The position numbers and the translations under genes were made by a program. From Haliotis asinina (lineage: Eukaryota > Mollusca > Gastropoda > Lepetellida > Haliotidae), in the NCBI RefSeq assembly GCF_037392515.1, contig NC_090290.1, forward strand, positions 37,640,753-37,704,752: DNA of 64,000 nt, written 5' to 3'. Under the pieces are notes generated by a model. The model did not search any database and was not told the origin of the DNA. It saw nothing but the letters and a program-made list of their open reading frames with translations. How positions within the stretch are numbered: the first letter of the stretch is position 1; each line of letters begins with the position of its first letter. Below, one piece after another: positions 23,684 through 34,954 of the stretch.

Positions 23684-23930
23684 TACAAGTGTTGTGTCAT
23701 GTTTTCAATTGCGTTATCTTCTTTTCATCATATTTGCATCTTATTTGCGTCATTTTCTTCATTGCGTCTTTTTTGCCTCTTGTTATTTGCGTCATGTACT
23801 CTCTGCATCATCTTTGCATCACCTTATTTGCGTCATGTTCTTCTTTGCATCTTTCTTGCATCATCTTTGCGTCATCTTAGTTGGCCATTTTCTTCTTTGC
23901 ATTATTTTATTTTCTTTCCAACATCTTCTT
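23684..23930. repeat. CATCATCTTTGCGTCATTTTC minisatellite, right half
   Basis: Same unit as 22203-22436: TTTGCATCACCTTATTTGCG, TGTTCTTCTTTGCATC. The array was one before the Tc1 insertion. Confidence 0.85.
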
Positions 23931-24241
23931 CGTGGCTCCAAGAGTAATTAACACATTTAATCAAAAGGAATGACTATCTCAGACCTGTTCAACAATCAGT
24001 CTGACACGTGAACTACACAGATCTCGCGCTTATTAAGCTACACCAGAAGAATATATGTTTTATTTCTGCCCTCCAGTGTAATTTAAGGCCATCATATTCA
24101 TCAACTCTGCAAATCTGCTACCTTGCACGACACGTGCGAAATTAAATGTCATCACGTCCAGTTGTGTATAATTGGTAATAGGTATTCACAATAACGTGTG
24201 CCTTGTAACGTGTCTGGTTAAAGTTATATTAACATCCTTAG

Positions 24242-24712
24242 ATGTCCAGGTACATATTCGATAAAAGCTATATCTCTCCAGAAACCCGACGTGTCAAAAC
24301 AATGACCATTTGGCCATTCACTGGCGAGAGATGGAAAGGGTTAAACAGAGATTATATGCTTTTAAATTATATTTCCCAAGCTGTGGATCACTTAATTCTA
24401 TCTTTGTATAAACCCGCCACCCAATGGTCTGTCAAGCCGAAGAAACATATGTCCAGTAGTTTGTCATGTATCCGAAAGGTTGTCTTTTTTCCAAATATTG
24501 ATCAGAATACTGGGAGACCAAAATCACCTATGAGAAGCAAAGATAAGTTCTTCTCAACTGGCAGCTACTCCAAGAAAGGTTATACGTGGAAAGCTGGCAT
24601 ATCATTGAGGACTGCTCCAGAAGTTTATCATCATCATTTTACTATTGAACAGAAACAAAATCAGGAAAAAATGACGTTAAGGACCACAAGTGTTCAGTTC
24701 GACCACGGTTGA
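24242..24712 (+). other. Unrecognised 156-codon open frame
   Basis: Longest open frame in the window that is not repeat-derived. It encodes a basic, Lys/Ser/Arg-rich soluble protein starting MSRYIFDKSYISPETRRVKT and ending with a stop at 24712. No signal peptide, membrane segment, cysteine pattern or known motif is seen. Its position 1.2 kb upstream of bursicon beta suggests chance or 5' flank. Not called a gene. Confidence 0.25.
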
Positions 24713-24810
24713 CAGGTCTTAGAGAGGATACAGGCCCTCTCAGAATCACAAGACCTTGACATGTCAAGTGACTTGTTAAAACAGAGAGTCTTCACAAGAA
24801 AAAAAATGGT

Positions 24811-24908
24811 GATTTACAAAAATTTACAAAATGTAAGTGCCATATTTACAAGCATTTACAACGATTGTAAAGGTGAGGTTTACAGGGTTTGTACATTTTT
24901 GTAAATTT
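24811..24908. other. TTTACAAA inverted/direct repeat cluster
   Basis: ATTTACAAAAATTTACAAAA on one side pairs with TTTGTACATTTTTGTAAATT on the other, with TTTACA repeated between. Could form a hairpin; might be a small MITE. Confidence 0.4.
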
Positions 24909-25161
24909 AGGAAGGATTTTACCACTACTTCTTTCAATTTTGCCATTTCTCAAGAATCCCCATGACTCTGTAGACTTACTATTTTATTATTTCTTTTGTT
25001 CTGTTAGGGTTCTTAGTGTTGATATGCATGATGGATCTTGCATGTGACATATTTATTCATGAAAACTCCTCCCCGATCCAGGCTGTCTTATTACACGTAC
25101 GTTATTATACTCAGAACACAGCAGTAGGACTAGCTCAGTGTCAAGGTCGACGCCACTGGTT

Positions 25162-25169
25162 TGACGTCA
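25162..25169. promoter_or_regulatory. CRE-like palindrome TGACGTCA
   Basis: Perfect 8-bp CREB consensus, 704 bp upstream of the bursicon beta exon 1 acceptor region. An 8-mer can occur by chance in 64 kb, so the link to the neurohormone gene is only suggestive. Confidence 0.25.
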
Positions 25170-25873
25170 TGGAGAATGTTCCTGAAGTCCATTTCTCTTG
25201 TTCACGACTGACAGCCCAGCTCGTGTTTTTGCGCTACAGAAACACATCATATACTCAAATGAATGTAATGGAGTATGAGAGTGCCTGACTGTAAATCTAT
25301 CTTTGTGACGATTTGAAAAAAGTGAATAGACAACTGTGCATCATTGACATCCTCGACAGAGTTGTTCTACCACACTTCAATAGCCGCCCTCTAAAGTTCA
25401 GTCTTTATTAAAGACAATGTAAGGTCACTTTATTTTACGTCATGAGGACATTACCTAGGAGTCCAGATTTCAATCCCAAACAACATGTTAGGACGTTGTC
25501 AGTCGCAGTCTACCCTAGTGAAAAGCTTTCAAAACAAAATTGTGAACGTCCCATACTGTCAATGAAGAGAATCGTCGATATTAACTGTGTATTCGATTAT
25601 TGGTACGTAAAGTTATACGACCACATTTATCAGTACTATGGAAGGAGTCCGTATTTTGCCATTCTTGCAACTCTGAATAATCTACAGTTTTTCGTTCTTT
25701 TTGCGTTTAGATTTGCCAATTAATTACTCCTTGAGGATAAAAATTTCCAGAACGTTCATTAAATTGATATGGCAATATTATAGTCACACTATGACAAAAT
25801 TGGATGTTGCAATACTTATTGTCATGTGAATAGTTACCACATGATTATGCATGCTCTTGTCTTGTGTTGCAGA

Positions 25874-26140
25874 ATGGCGATCGGGCCACGCGATGTGGCG
25901 GTCCTGCACGTCCTCTTTGCTGCCATCTTCACCATTGTTGTGGCTACCGTTCGAGCACCATACTGGCAGGACAACTGCCAAACACTGTCCACGGAAGTTG
26001 ATATTGTAAAGAACATTGTAGCCGAGGTTAACGGTCAGAGATTACAGGTCAGCTGCGTTGCCAGGTTAACGGTGAACAAATGTGAGGGTGTCTGTGAATC
26101 AGTCTTGTCCCCAAGTGTACATCACTACCCCTTCAAGAAG
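25874..26140 (+). CDS. Bursicon subunit beta (partner of bursicon), exon 1
   Basis: Encodes residues 1-89 of a secreted cystine-knot neurohormone subunit. In arthropods it pairs with bursicon alpha to activate the LGR2/rickets-type receptor. ATG 25874 was chosen because a splice acceptor (TCTTGTGTTGCAG) ends at 25872 just before it and a signal peptide follows: hydrophobic VLHVLFAAIFTIVVAT (residues 10-25), cleavage probably near residue 28. The mature part holds Cys35, Cys61, Cys70 and Cys74, with the family hallmark VNKCEGVC (67-74) and the CQTLSTE start that matches the CETLPSE of insect pburs. The exon ends at a consensus donor (AAG then GTAAGC), phase 0. With exon 2 the product is 139 residues with eleven cysteines; eleven is the bursicon number, GPA2/GPB5 have ten. 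No bursicon alpha gene was found in the window. Confidence 0.95.
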
Positions 26141-26304
26141 GTAAGCATAGTTTAACTGTGTTCACTCATAGCATGGGCTTTTTAATGAACCCTCCATAGG
26201 TTAACCCAATAGCATATAGGATGCTGTAAGTAAGCTTGCAAAGATGGGTTCTCTGGGTGTGCCGTTTGCCGATAGTGCTGGTAAATTTAGAAACATGATT
26301 GGGC

Positions 26305-26402
26305 AAAGTGGGAATCGAGCCTACAACGATATATTTCTAGGCCGAAGGGTCTCGCTGCAAATTGCAACTCCTTGGACGGCGCTGCTACCAGATCCCCAAC
26401 AG
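26305..26402 (-). other. Possible tRNA-derived SINE head in the bursicon intron
   Basis: The - strand reads GGTAGCAGCGCCGTCC, then TGTAGGCTCGATTCCCAC, which fits a B box (GGxTCGATTCC). The A box is weak. Confidence 0.3.
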
Positions 26403-26540
26403 TCACACAGTCAATAAAACACAGTCACTCTTGTTAGGTTAGTAGAAAGGATGCTGGGACGTCATGCCAAGAGGTTGCTTACTTTTTAATACCAGACTCG
26501 GTAATATTGCAACTATATGATCTCAACCAGTATAATGATC

Positions 26541-26705
26541 GTGAGTGAGTAAGTGAGTGAGTGAGTGAGTGAGTGAGTGAGATTTACGCCGCTTTTAGCA
26601 ATATTCCAGTAACATCAAGGCGGGGGACGCCAGAAGTGGGCTGCACACATTGTGCCCACATGGGGAACCGAACCTGAGACTTCGGCGTGATAAGCGAACG
26701 CGAAC
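26541..26705 (-). mobile_element. SINE-A with expanded (GTGA)n tail
   Basis: The 3' tail is about ten copies of GTGA (on the + strand), longer than in any other copy here. Then ATTTACGCCGCTTTTAGCAA, GGGGGACGCCAGAAGTGGGC, GGAACCGAACCTGAG (B box complement) and GCGTGATAAGCGAACG. The A-box end is lost. Lies in the bursicon beta intron, antisense to the gene. Confidence 0.9.
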
Positions 26706-26873
26706 GAATATTACAGAGCTAAATTGAAATCATGAGCATTGCTCTACACAGTTAGGATACCATGACAACCTGACCACTCCACTCTTTGTAACATTGCTAA
26801 ACTTTTGCTTAACTCGGTGCAAAACCCAGTTCCCTCACTCACTTTACTGACGTATACTGACTTGCTTCTCCAG

Positions 26874-27026
26874 GACTGCCGTTGTTGCCGTGAAGGGGAA
26901 CAAGCTCAGAGGCGCATCGTGATGCAGGAGTGTTACGGTGAGGACGGCAATCTCATGCCACATCTCCATCCGACAACGACAATCAAGGATCTGCGCAACT
27001 GTGACTGTTTCCGGTGTGAAAACTGA
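26874..27026 (+). CDS. Bursicon subunit beta, exon 2
   Basis: Residues 90-139. It follows acceptor TTGCTTCTCCAG (ending 26873) in phase 0. DCRCCREGEQAQRR matches the CYCCRES segment of insect pburs (Cys91, 93, 94). Then Cys109 in VMQECYGEDG, and the knot-closing CDCFRC (Cys132, 134, 137) just before the stop at 27024-27026. No C-terminal extension. The 733-bp intron carries a tRNA-like fragment (26305-26402) and a SINE-A (26541-26705). Confidence 0.95.
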   Translation, partial: DCRCCREGEQAQRRIVMQECYGEDGNLMPHLHPTTTIKDLRNCDCFRCEN

Positions 27027-27590
27027 TACAAACGGGCTTGTGTTGGTGTGTACTGCATCCGGTTTCAGTCTGAAGAATTAGAATTCCGATTCATTATAAT
27101 CAACCGACTCTACAAACTGTCTCATAGGAACCGATTGCCCGATTTGTGTCCGGGACTGCTGACGGACGCTGCTGTTCCTATTTCCGCGATATCTGATGGA
27201 CTCGACGACCATCACATATGAGAAAGGCTTTTCCCCTACATGGTTGTGACCCGGATGTCTTCATGTCAACTAGAACCGGTTTTCTACTTGTATGGATTGA
27301 CCGCTTAAACTAGACCAGAATTCATCATAGGCTGCATTTAAAAAAATGTTTCTCGGGCAAATTTTTTTTCAAATGTGACGAGGACGGAAGGACTTTTTTT
27401 GTAAAATTTTGGACAGAAAAAAGGGGGGAACACATTTTGCTTTTTTTCTGTCATAAATACAGCATGGAAAGTTTAGCACGTGTTAGTAAGTTGTAGATTC
27501 AGTCACACCCATTCTTACAGACATTCATTCATATAGTGGACAAAGGAATGATTGGGACGCGGCAAAGTCATTTTTTGTTCTTTAAATGGC

Positions 27591-27596
27591 AATAAA
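27591..27596 (+). promoter_or_regulatory. Candidate polyadenylation signal AATAAA
   Basis: First AATAAA after the bursicon beta stop, 565 bp downstream. A T-rich tract follows only weakly, so this is tentative. Confidence 0.35.
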
Positions 27597-30550
27597 AATT
27601 GCTACGCGCGCAAAAACATGTGACGCGCCAATGCCCGAGAAGCATTTCTCTTTTGCTGTTTAGCCTAAGCCTCTGGATGTGTCTACTCCGAGTCCGATAA
27701 TAGTTATACTCACGTCTGAAAATATACATACAGGCGTTTGATTCTATTTACAAACACGTCTTTAAATAGATATTGAGACGTTTTGTGCTAATTATAATCA
27801 CGCTTGACAATTGTTATATGCGCGGGTTATGGTAGTTTCAAATGTACACCCAGTTAAGTTATAGTATATTTTACCACGCCATGAATACTCGAATTTTTTA
27901 GTCTTAAACAGACAATTCAAAGCATTTCAACATACAGTCTGAGATAATGGGTAGAGAAGTATGTTTTCTAAAATGTCCTCTTTAGAAGTGCAATAAGCCA
28001 GTGCTAGGTGTTATTAGTTGACCTCTGATGCAATACCTCTCGACAGTTCAGTCTTAATAAATGAATTAGAACAATGACATTGTGTTTTCAGAGAAAAGCG
28101 AACGGCACTGATACACAGAAAGACAAAAATAACGGTACTTTTTCAAAATTATTTGAATATAAATTTTGTTCTTGTTCTTGTTCTTGTTCTTGAAACAACA
28201 AGATGACTTTAGAGTCTGTGGAGAACTAGTCAGAGAAACAGTGTGTTAATGGTTTGTGTACATTTCAGGGTTCGAAATTAACGCTTTGGGGTAGCAAATT
28301 TGAAATTCAACATACTGTTTTACTTCATAATTGGTATGTTTTAGTGAAACCGATTACGTTCACCAGTTACCCGTCATTTTCAAAGGAAAGACCTCCACTT
28401 GTGCACTTTCACTCGTTAAACGTACCGATATTGGTATTTTTTTTTTAACAAAAAAAATGCTCATCGTAACTTTTCTTGGTCACTTGCGCCGTGGCGACGG
28501 AGAACCAGTCAGCTCAGTGCGCATGTGCAGAGGTATAACATTACTGCTTCCTGTGTTTGATAATGAACATTCATGATTTCCTGAAGCGGAGATAAAACGT
28601 TGTCTTCTAATACAAGCAAATGTATTACTTTTGCATAACTTGATATATACCAGTAAGCAGAGGTAATTAACATGCTATGAACTGATTATATGATGTATTT
28701 TACGCATTTCGAAACATTGCTGCTGCCAGGTGAGGGGCTTTGCTGCCCTTTTTTAAACCAGGTAGGAAATACTTGCTACTGAATGAAAAAGTTAATTTCG
28801 AACGCTGGATTTGTTTTATGTTGGTGTTGGATGGATTTTAGTGTTGATTATTTACTCGACCGAATGAGATTATCAAGTCGTGTTAATTGTGAAAGAAAGA
28901 AACCACTGGCACCAAAAATACGTGCTTATGTGGTGAGATGTTTAGATCTTCATATGTTTCCTCACTGCGATTTTTGTCCGCAAATGACGGTCGCACACAC
29001 TGTTCAATGTATTTGCTGAGATAGTCTGTTGTTGCCGTTGTTGCTGTTGTTGCTGTTGTTGGCGTGGCAGTTGTTAATGTTGTTGTTAAATATCATGTTC
29101 TATGGAAAGTTACTTAATTTTCACATTTAAGACGAACATTGGATATGCTGGTTAATGAAAATACGTGCAGAAAACTAAAGGTAAAGCCGATTATATAATG
29201 AACTTGAACTTAGGGCCACGAAAACATAGATATTCAGCTCCAAGAGAAACGCGAATCACGTCAAACTGTGATTGATGTTTACATATGAAAACATACAAAG
29301 ACAATAACGAATAACCTGAACTCACAAGTGATCTTATTCATAACCAGAGGTGTTTTGTTCCTGTCATAAAGATGTAGTTAAATGTCGCCATTTTGGTCAT
29401 GGAAACATGGGAAATGATATCCCAGTATCGACTGTGGCCTCCAAACGTCATTTTGGCATCACGAAAACTAACAACTGACATGCATGACTATTTCGTGCAT
29501 TTTGTCTCATTTCATGTAAATTTGAACATTTCTAATAGTTGCGTTTCTTTTGGAATTGAGCAATAATACGTGTATTACACTGACAACAGAATGTAAGTCC
29601 ACCAATAGCCCTGTGACTCACATTAATACTCCTAGGCCAAATGTAGAGATATCATGAAAATCAGGTAATATGATACACCCAGCCTTATCACCCATACTGC
29701 ATATCTTGACCATGTTGAACACCAGTGTTGTCACCACACATTAGACAATGTCATCAATTCTCAAGCAGTTTGTGCATGAACATGTGAACACTGTTTCAAC
29801 AGTGGACTGAACCCAGTTAGTTTTTAGTAACCTGATACCTTCTGTAGCTAGTTCCACATCAACAAGAATTTTTGGAGGGTGGGAGGTGTCATAGTAATTA
29901 CTGAATAACGCGTTTACTGCTGTTGAGAGATCCTAAAAGATAGGGACTTTTCTAGCATTTGGCCTTGGACTGTTAAAGCAGACATCAAGTCGATTCCATA
30001 AGGCCTGGCCCCTTTCAGCAAGTATCGAAAAATGTAGGCTTATAGTCAATCAAACGTAAGCATAGAGTTGATCATCATAATTACAATAAACTTTCTCACT
30101 TATTTGTGAAACTCATCATCGCTGGCGAAGTGTCACTACTTTCACTGATTACAAGTACGGTTTTCGGACTATCCAAATCAATATCCATCAATAGTATATT
30201 ATTCTTTTCGTGATAATGTTTGTTAATTCACAGGAATAGATGACTTTTTACAATAAAAGTCAAATATCCTCAGATATTCCAGACGGATTTGTAAATGTGC
30301 TTGTTGTTGGCACTACAGCGAAGCTCACGTTACCGAAGTTTCCTTTCATGGAGTCTATTTCACAGCGTTAGACTAGCATGCACTCCTTATGAAGAGGTCA
30401 CTATCCGAATGTTCTAAATTGTTTGTTGTTCATTATATTTTGTGTGTTAAATAAACTGAATAGAATGGTATCAACAGAACCCCATTATTTCTGAATAAAT
30501 CACTATATTCTTTAACAATGTCTTCTCGCCTGTTAATTTATCCATGGCTG
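27597..30550. other. Unannotated DNA downstream of bursicon beta
   Basis: AT-rich, no recognisable gene. Short simple repeats are (TTCTTG)n at 28167-28192 and a GTTGTTGCT tract near 29031-29080. Frames at 28254-28576 and 28783-29019 are unrecognised. Confidence 0.4.
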
Positions 30551-30718
30551 GTGTGGAGCGGTGGGATAGCCGAGTAGTTAAAGCGTTTGCCCGTCAACCC
30601 CGTTCGACCGGGTTCGACTCCCAACATTGGTGCAATGTATGAAGTCCATGACTGGTGCTCCCCGCCGTGATATAGCTGGAATATTGCTAAAAGCGGCGTA
30701 AAACTAGACTGACTCACT
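30551..30718 (+). mobile_element. SINE-A, full length
   Basis: GGGATAGCCGAGTAGTTAAAG (A box), GACCGGGTTCGACTCCCAAC (B box), CCCCGCCGTGATATAGCTGG, tail GACTGACTCACTC. CATGGCTG (30543-30550) and CATGGTTG (30719-30726) are a likely 8-bp target duplication with one mismatch. Confidence 0.92.
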
Positions 30719-30949
30719 CATGGTTGATAACAGCAACCAGATGGAGAGATGGGAGTCACGCCAGTCTCGTGGTCTTGGCTGATACCAAACACAAGTATAC
30801 TTATAATAAACACCAACGTATTGTAAATAACAATCACCCATACACTTTAATATAAAGCGCCTGTGCTCCTTACATAACAACACATATCAGGGGCTTTGTT
30901 TCAGTACAATGGCTAAAGCGTCCGTCCATCTTCGGTAAAGAGACTGTAC

Positions 30950-31233
30950 AATGTATGAATCCCATTTCTTGCCTCCCCTGTGTAAAACCATATTCAATGA
31001 CAACAGATTATTATTATTTATTTTATGTTAGACGAAATAAGTGCAGCAGAGGGGGTTCGGATCCTGGCACAGTCAGGCTGGTAAGGTTCACAATGTTTGA
31101 ATCCCATTTCTTGCCTCCCCTGTGTAAAGCCATATTCAATGACAACAGATTATTATTATTTATTTTATGTTAGACGATATAAGTGCAGCAGAGGGGGTTC
31201 GGATCCTGGCACAGTCAGGCTGGTAAGGTTCAT
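30950..31233. repeat. 142-bp tandem duplication
   Basis: Two units (30950-31091, 31092-31233) at about 96% identity: AATCCCATTTCTTGCCTCCC, CAGATTATTATTATTTATTT, GCAGCAGAGGGGGTTCGGAT, CAGTCAGGCTGGTAAGGTTC. The second unit leads into the interspersed repeat that continues to 31437. Confidence 0.93.
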
Positions 31234-31437
31234 AATCAACGCTGGGCCCTTGTTCCTTCTACATGCAGCCCACAACCCTGCGATTTCTCCCAGGAAGTGC
31301 ACTGCCATAAGCCACTAGTCGGAACCCACCAAGAATTTACTGGAGAATATGTAGACTCCCCAATACTGCAGCCTTTTCCATTACCCAGAGTGTCAGAAGG
31401 ACTGTGCTCCCGGAGGAGAACCCGGACACTCGTCTGA
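31184..31437 (+). repeat. Interspersed repeat R1 (related to 56115-56385)
   Basis: From GCAGCAGAGGGGGTTCGGAT through CCACCAAGAATTTACTGGAG and CCGGAGGAGAACCCGGACAC. The same sequence in reverse orientation lies at 56115-56385, where both ends carry (ATT)n. It looks like a mobile-element segment with an (ATT)n tail, as in some non-LTR elements, but no coding domain remains. Confidence 0.7.
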
Positions 31438-31525
31438 TCTGCGTCAAGTGATCAGAAGGTACAAAACTACTGACCTTTGATTCCTTGACTTTAGATTCTG
31501 TTACATTTTCTAGAATTACCTACTT

Positions 31526-31630
31526 CCATTTCCCCTGCCAGCTTCCGGTTCAACGGAGTGTAATGGACAGAGAGATTCTGATCTACTTCATTTTCAAAAT
31601 TATCTTAAAACAGCGACACATTTTCTAGAA
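31526..31630 (+). repeat. Local repeat R2, copy 1
   Basis: TTTCCCCTGCCAGCTTCCGG, TCAACGGAGTGTAATGGACA, GATCTACTTCATTTTCAAAA; about 95% identical to 32955-33058. Confidence 0.85.
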
Positions 31631-31637
31631 TTACTTT

Positions 31638-32954
31638 ATCTACACCCTGATCTAAAGAGCACATGGTCTGTGTACAGTATGTCACAACGAACATGATAAT
31701 TTAATCTTTCTTGTTCAGTGATACATAACACATTTACCTTACTTCGTATATAAATGTCGCTCTCTGACTGGTTGAGCGCTCTTCTATCATATTTAATGTA
31801 CCTCGCTTACATGCGAGTATCATTTTCTATTTACCACAATGGGAATGCCGAGCTCATTTGGTACTCCATGGTTGCAATATCTCGTATAATATTAAACCAC
31901 GTATGATATACGGAAATTATCGATGTTTTGCATGGAAGGGAGATAACTCTAAATCAGTTTTTCTTGTCTGCAAAATCTAGTAATGGCTACGAAGGCTTTT
32001 GTACCCGTGCCTCAAACAGTTCAAAATTAACATTGAGGTGTTCGCCAAGACAAATACGTTGTTCAGTGGCCCCTCGGGGCCCATGGGTTGATGAACCTCA
32101 ATATTTGGGAGGTTTTTTTATACCCTGAGCCTATGACGAAACATCAGGGTACGTCAACCCATGTTCCACTCATGACCTGTGAACAACTTATAATGTCAAC
32201 TGTTACCTGTTGATTCCCAAGCTGAAACAAACATAAAAACTAACCGAGAATCGGTAAGTATGCGTGAAAGACAACAAAGAAACGTGCTGTAAATAACAGC
32301 TGCATTCTAAAATTGAATAACAAATCAACAATACAAAGGTGTGTGTAGCAGAACAAATCCAAAGACAGTATAACACAAGAGCAGTGGTTTAGCAATATAG
32401 GCAGTGGTGGTATTATTTACCTTTCAGCAACAATAGGCAGACCTAGGCAGGGTATATGACCATCCCACACAGTGAGCTACAATGATTAGAGCTGCAATGT
32501 GAGATGACAAGCAACAGCTAACTCTCCTTCTGTATAATACTGTGGGGTAGAAGAACACGGTGGAAGCCTCTAGGCTGTCTAAATATCGTGTATAACTGTT
32601 CCATGTTGAAACTGCTGTACAAGCTAATATATTATAAAACTGGCTTAAAACACAACTACATGATATATTGAGCCACAGGCAAATTGTAGCGCAAAAGGAA
32701 TTGCGCAGCAGAAAGAAAGTGACCAGTTTTCATGGATGCGAGCGAAGCGAGCAAAAGTTGGATACGTGCTTCCCTAGCTTCGGTTCGAAAACTATTTTCC
32801 ATGTCAAAACAAAATATCGCCACCATCAAAGGTATACACCAATTACTTCACTGGGTTGTGCTCTTACATTTCCAACCTGATTAGTAATTAATCACGTGTA
32901 ATACATTTTATTCAACATTTAAGCGCAACTCATGGCATATCAGATTGTCCTTGC
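31638..32954. other. Unannotated DNA between R2 copies
   Basis: No gene recognised. Contains the inverted repeat at 32082-32163. Frames at 31928-32128 and 32668-32880 are unrecognised. Confidence 0.35.
32082..32163. other. Inverted repeat (82 bp)
   Basis: CATGGGTTGATGAACC pairs with GGGTACGTCAACCCATG across about 50 bp. Possible small hairpin MITE; no second copy seen here. Confidence 0.5.
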
Positions 32955-33058
32955 CTCCATTCCCCCTGCCAGCTTCCGGTTCAACGGAGTGTAATGGACG
33001 GAGAGATTCTGATCTACTTCATTTTCAAAATTATCTTAAAATAGCAACATATAAACAA
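32955..33058 (+). repeat. Local repeat R2, copy 2
   Basis: Same as 31526-31630 with a few substitutions (ATTCCCCCTGCCAGCTTCCG; TAATGGACGGAGAG). Confidence 0.85.
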
Positions 33059-33079
33059 AAACAATATTTTTTCAGGATT

Positions 33080-33481
33080 GTAATGAAAATTTGACGCGCA
33101 AAAGAATTGGACTTCATATTTATACTTTTATTTCTGCAGGCACTCGTACAAAACCCACAACGAACGATGATATTCAGTAATTCACCTCATCACACAATAT
33201 ATATCAAATTCATGTAATGCATGATATATAAATGTACATCAGTATATTATATGTAAGCTGCACTTGATATACAGAATGTACATGCCTTTTTATGAAATAT
33301 GTTACTAGATTACTCATAAGCGTAAGCGATATCCTATATATTAAATGCACCTCTAAAACTTAAACGTAAGCTATACACAATATATACAATATATATCGGC
33401 GCTATAATTCAATATAATATACTGTATATCTGTATATATTAACTGTATGTAATACTTGATATGCTATGTAGTATCTGAATG
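33080..33481. other. AT-rich low-complexity DNA
   Basis: Degenerate ATGTACAT/TATATA motifs with no clear period. Confidence 0.4.
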
Positions 33482-33600
33482 CGAGTTTACTTTTACGCAG
33501 CATTCAACATATTCCAGCAGTATCACACATTGTGCCCATGAGGGGAATCGAAACCGGGTGTTTGGCGTGACGAGTGACCACTTGCACCACAAGGCTAACC
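33482..33600 (-). mobile_element. SINE-A, internally deleted
   Basis: GAGTTTACTTTTACGCAGC, ATTCCAGCAGTATCACACAT (body deleted), GGGGAATCGAAACCGGG (B box complement), GCGTGACGAGTGACC. Confidence 0.85.
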
Positions 33601-33822
33601 CACTGAATGTACATCATTCTGTATGAAATGTATTCCATACACAATATATCGAACGTGCACCACATCTGTATTTGCCATGTGTGTAATACAGTACATAACA
33701 AATTTGTATGAGTCAAATCAATCACGATACATCCAATGAATGTTGAGATATGACATACCATATGTGCATGCCTCTTCAAGCATAATTTCCTTTCCTACAG
33801 CAATGGAAAAGGGACCAGCTTT

Positions 33823-33921
33823 GCCGTCACCGTCGCCGTCACTGTCACCGTCACCGTCGCCATCAGAATCAGCGTCACAGCTACCATTACCATCGCCATC
33901 ACCGTCGCCGTCGCCATCGAC
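33823..33921. repeat. (CCGTCA/CCGTCG)n hexanucleotide array
   Basis: About 16 units of CCGTCR or CCATCR. The Asp/Gly-rich (-) and Pro/Ser-rich (+) frames across it come from the repeat. Confidence 0.95.
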
Positions 33922-34383
33922 AACAAACAATGTGCTCAGCTTTAATATCGCCGTAACCATCATCTGGAAATGTCCTTAAAGTCTTCCATTTGTCCGTTGA
34001 ACATCACACTATTTCAGCCCTGTTCCATACTCAACCTCCAGGATGCTGGTCAGCTATTTTGGTCAAATAATCGATGTGCAGATCATTATGTTTGATGTGT
34101 GTACGTAAGACTATTGTTGCAGATCCTCTTTATCTATGAAATTACGGTGGGTTTATGTGCAGCATTTGACCAGTCGGCCATCTGCTGGAGTAATCAGACG
34201 CCAGGCGCAGGCGGGGGACCAGGTGCTTTTGTCATCAAAGTAATGAATGTTCATTCAGCTGTAAAGTTCTTGCTAGAATTCGGTACGTTTTTCAATCTAA
34301 ATGATGACGAAGGCGTTCAACAAAAAAACAATAGTATTGTTCAGCATCTGACTAGATGTCTTAAGGGTTTTTCATTACCCTTC

Positions 34384-34541
34384 GTTTCTTGTATAACGCC
34401 ACGCTCAGCAATATTCCAGCTGTATGGTGGCTGTCTGTAAATAATCGAGTCTGGACGGGACAATGCAGTGATCAACATCATGAGCAGCGACGGCCACAAG
34501 CATGAGTTGCTGAAGATCAATTCTAACTCGGATCTTCACGT
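34384..34541 (-). mobile_element. SINE-B, internally deleted
   Basis: CGCTCAGCAATATTCCAGCT, AAATAATCGAGTCTGGAC, GTGATCAACATCATGAGCA, then GTTGCTGAAGATCAATTCTA and CGGATCTTCACG. The central GTCAACCAAG/CCCGTTAGTCGCC part is absent. Confidence 0.85.
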
Positions 34542-34954
34542 GTTGGATAATGAACTCGGTTCAACAGTGTTTCCGTAAGTGGGGTGGATGTTCCCAAGTG
34601 TCAGGTAAATATAAGATTGGAAATGGGATTCAAACCCGGACAGCTGATACTGACACTGAGAGTTGGGTTCAGACGGTGCTCAGTTCTATCACTGGGACTA
34701 GTTGATCATAGCGGATCTAGGATTCGAACACACTCTTGTTGATAATCAGAATGTACTATATAGACGTGTAGACTAAGTCAGGTGAGAACAGATATCTCCT
34801 CATTCCGAGTTTGAACTCGTGCTGTCATGTGTCCACGTCCACGTTTGCCTCTGGAAGTGTTGTCATTGCCTTTGCCATGGCGGTTTGTTTCGGTCTGGAT
34901 CGAGCTGTAAATAAATATCAACATCAGTGATACTAAAAATACACGTTTCGAATA

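Larger units (their letters stand above)
23931..25873. other. 5' flank of bursicon beta; unannotated
   Basis: Holds a 156-codon frame (24242-24712, separate entry), a hairpin (24811-24908) and a CRE-like site (25162). The exon 1 coding start follows a good splice acceptor (TCTTGTGTTGCAG, ending 25872), so an untranslated first exon and the promoter should lie here. Their exact position is not visible. Confidence 0.5.

Noticed and set aside
25016..25288. 90-codon frame upstream of bursicon as a coding exon
   Set aside because: No domain and no link to the bursicon frame; bursicon beta already has its own signal peptide in exon 1.
33718..33979. Asp/Gly-rich and Pro/Ser-rich frames
   Set aside because: Hexanucleotide array read on opposite strands.
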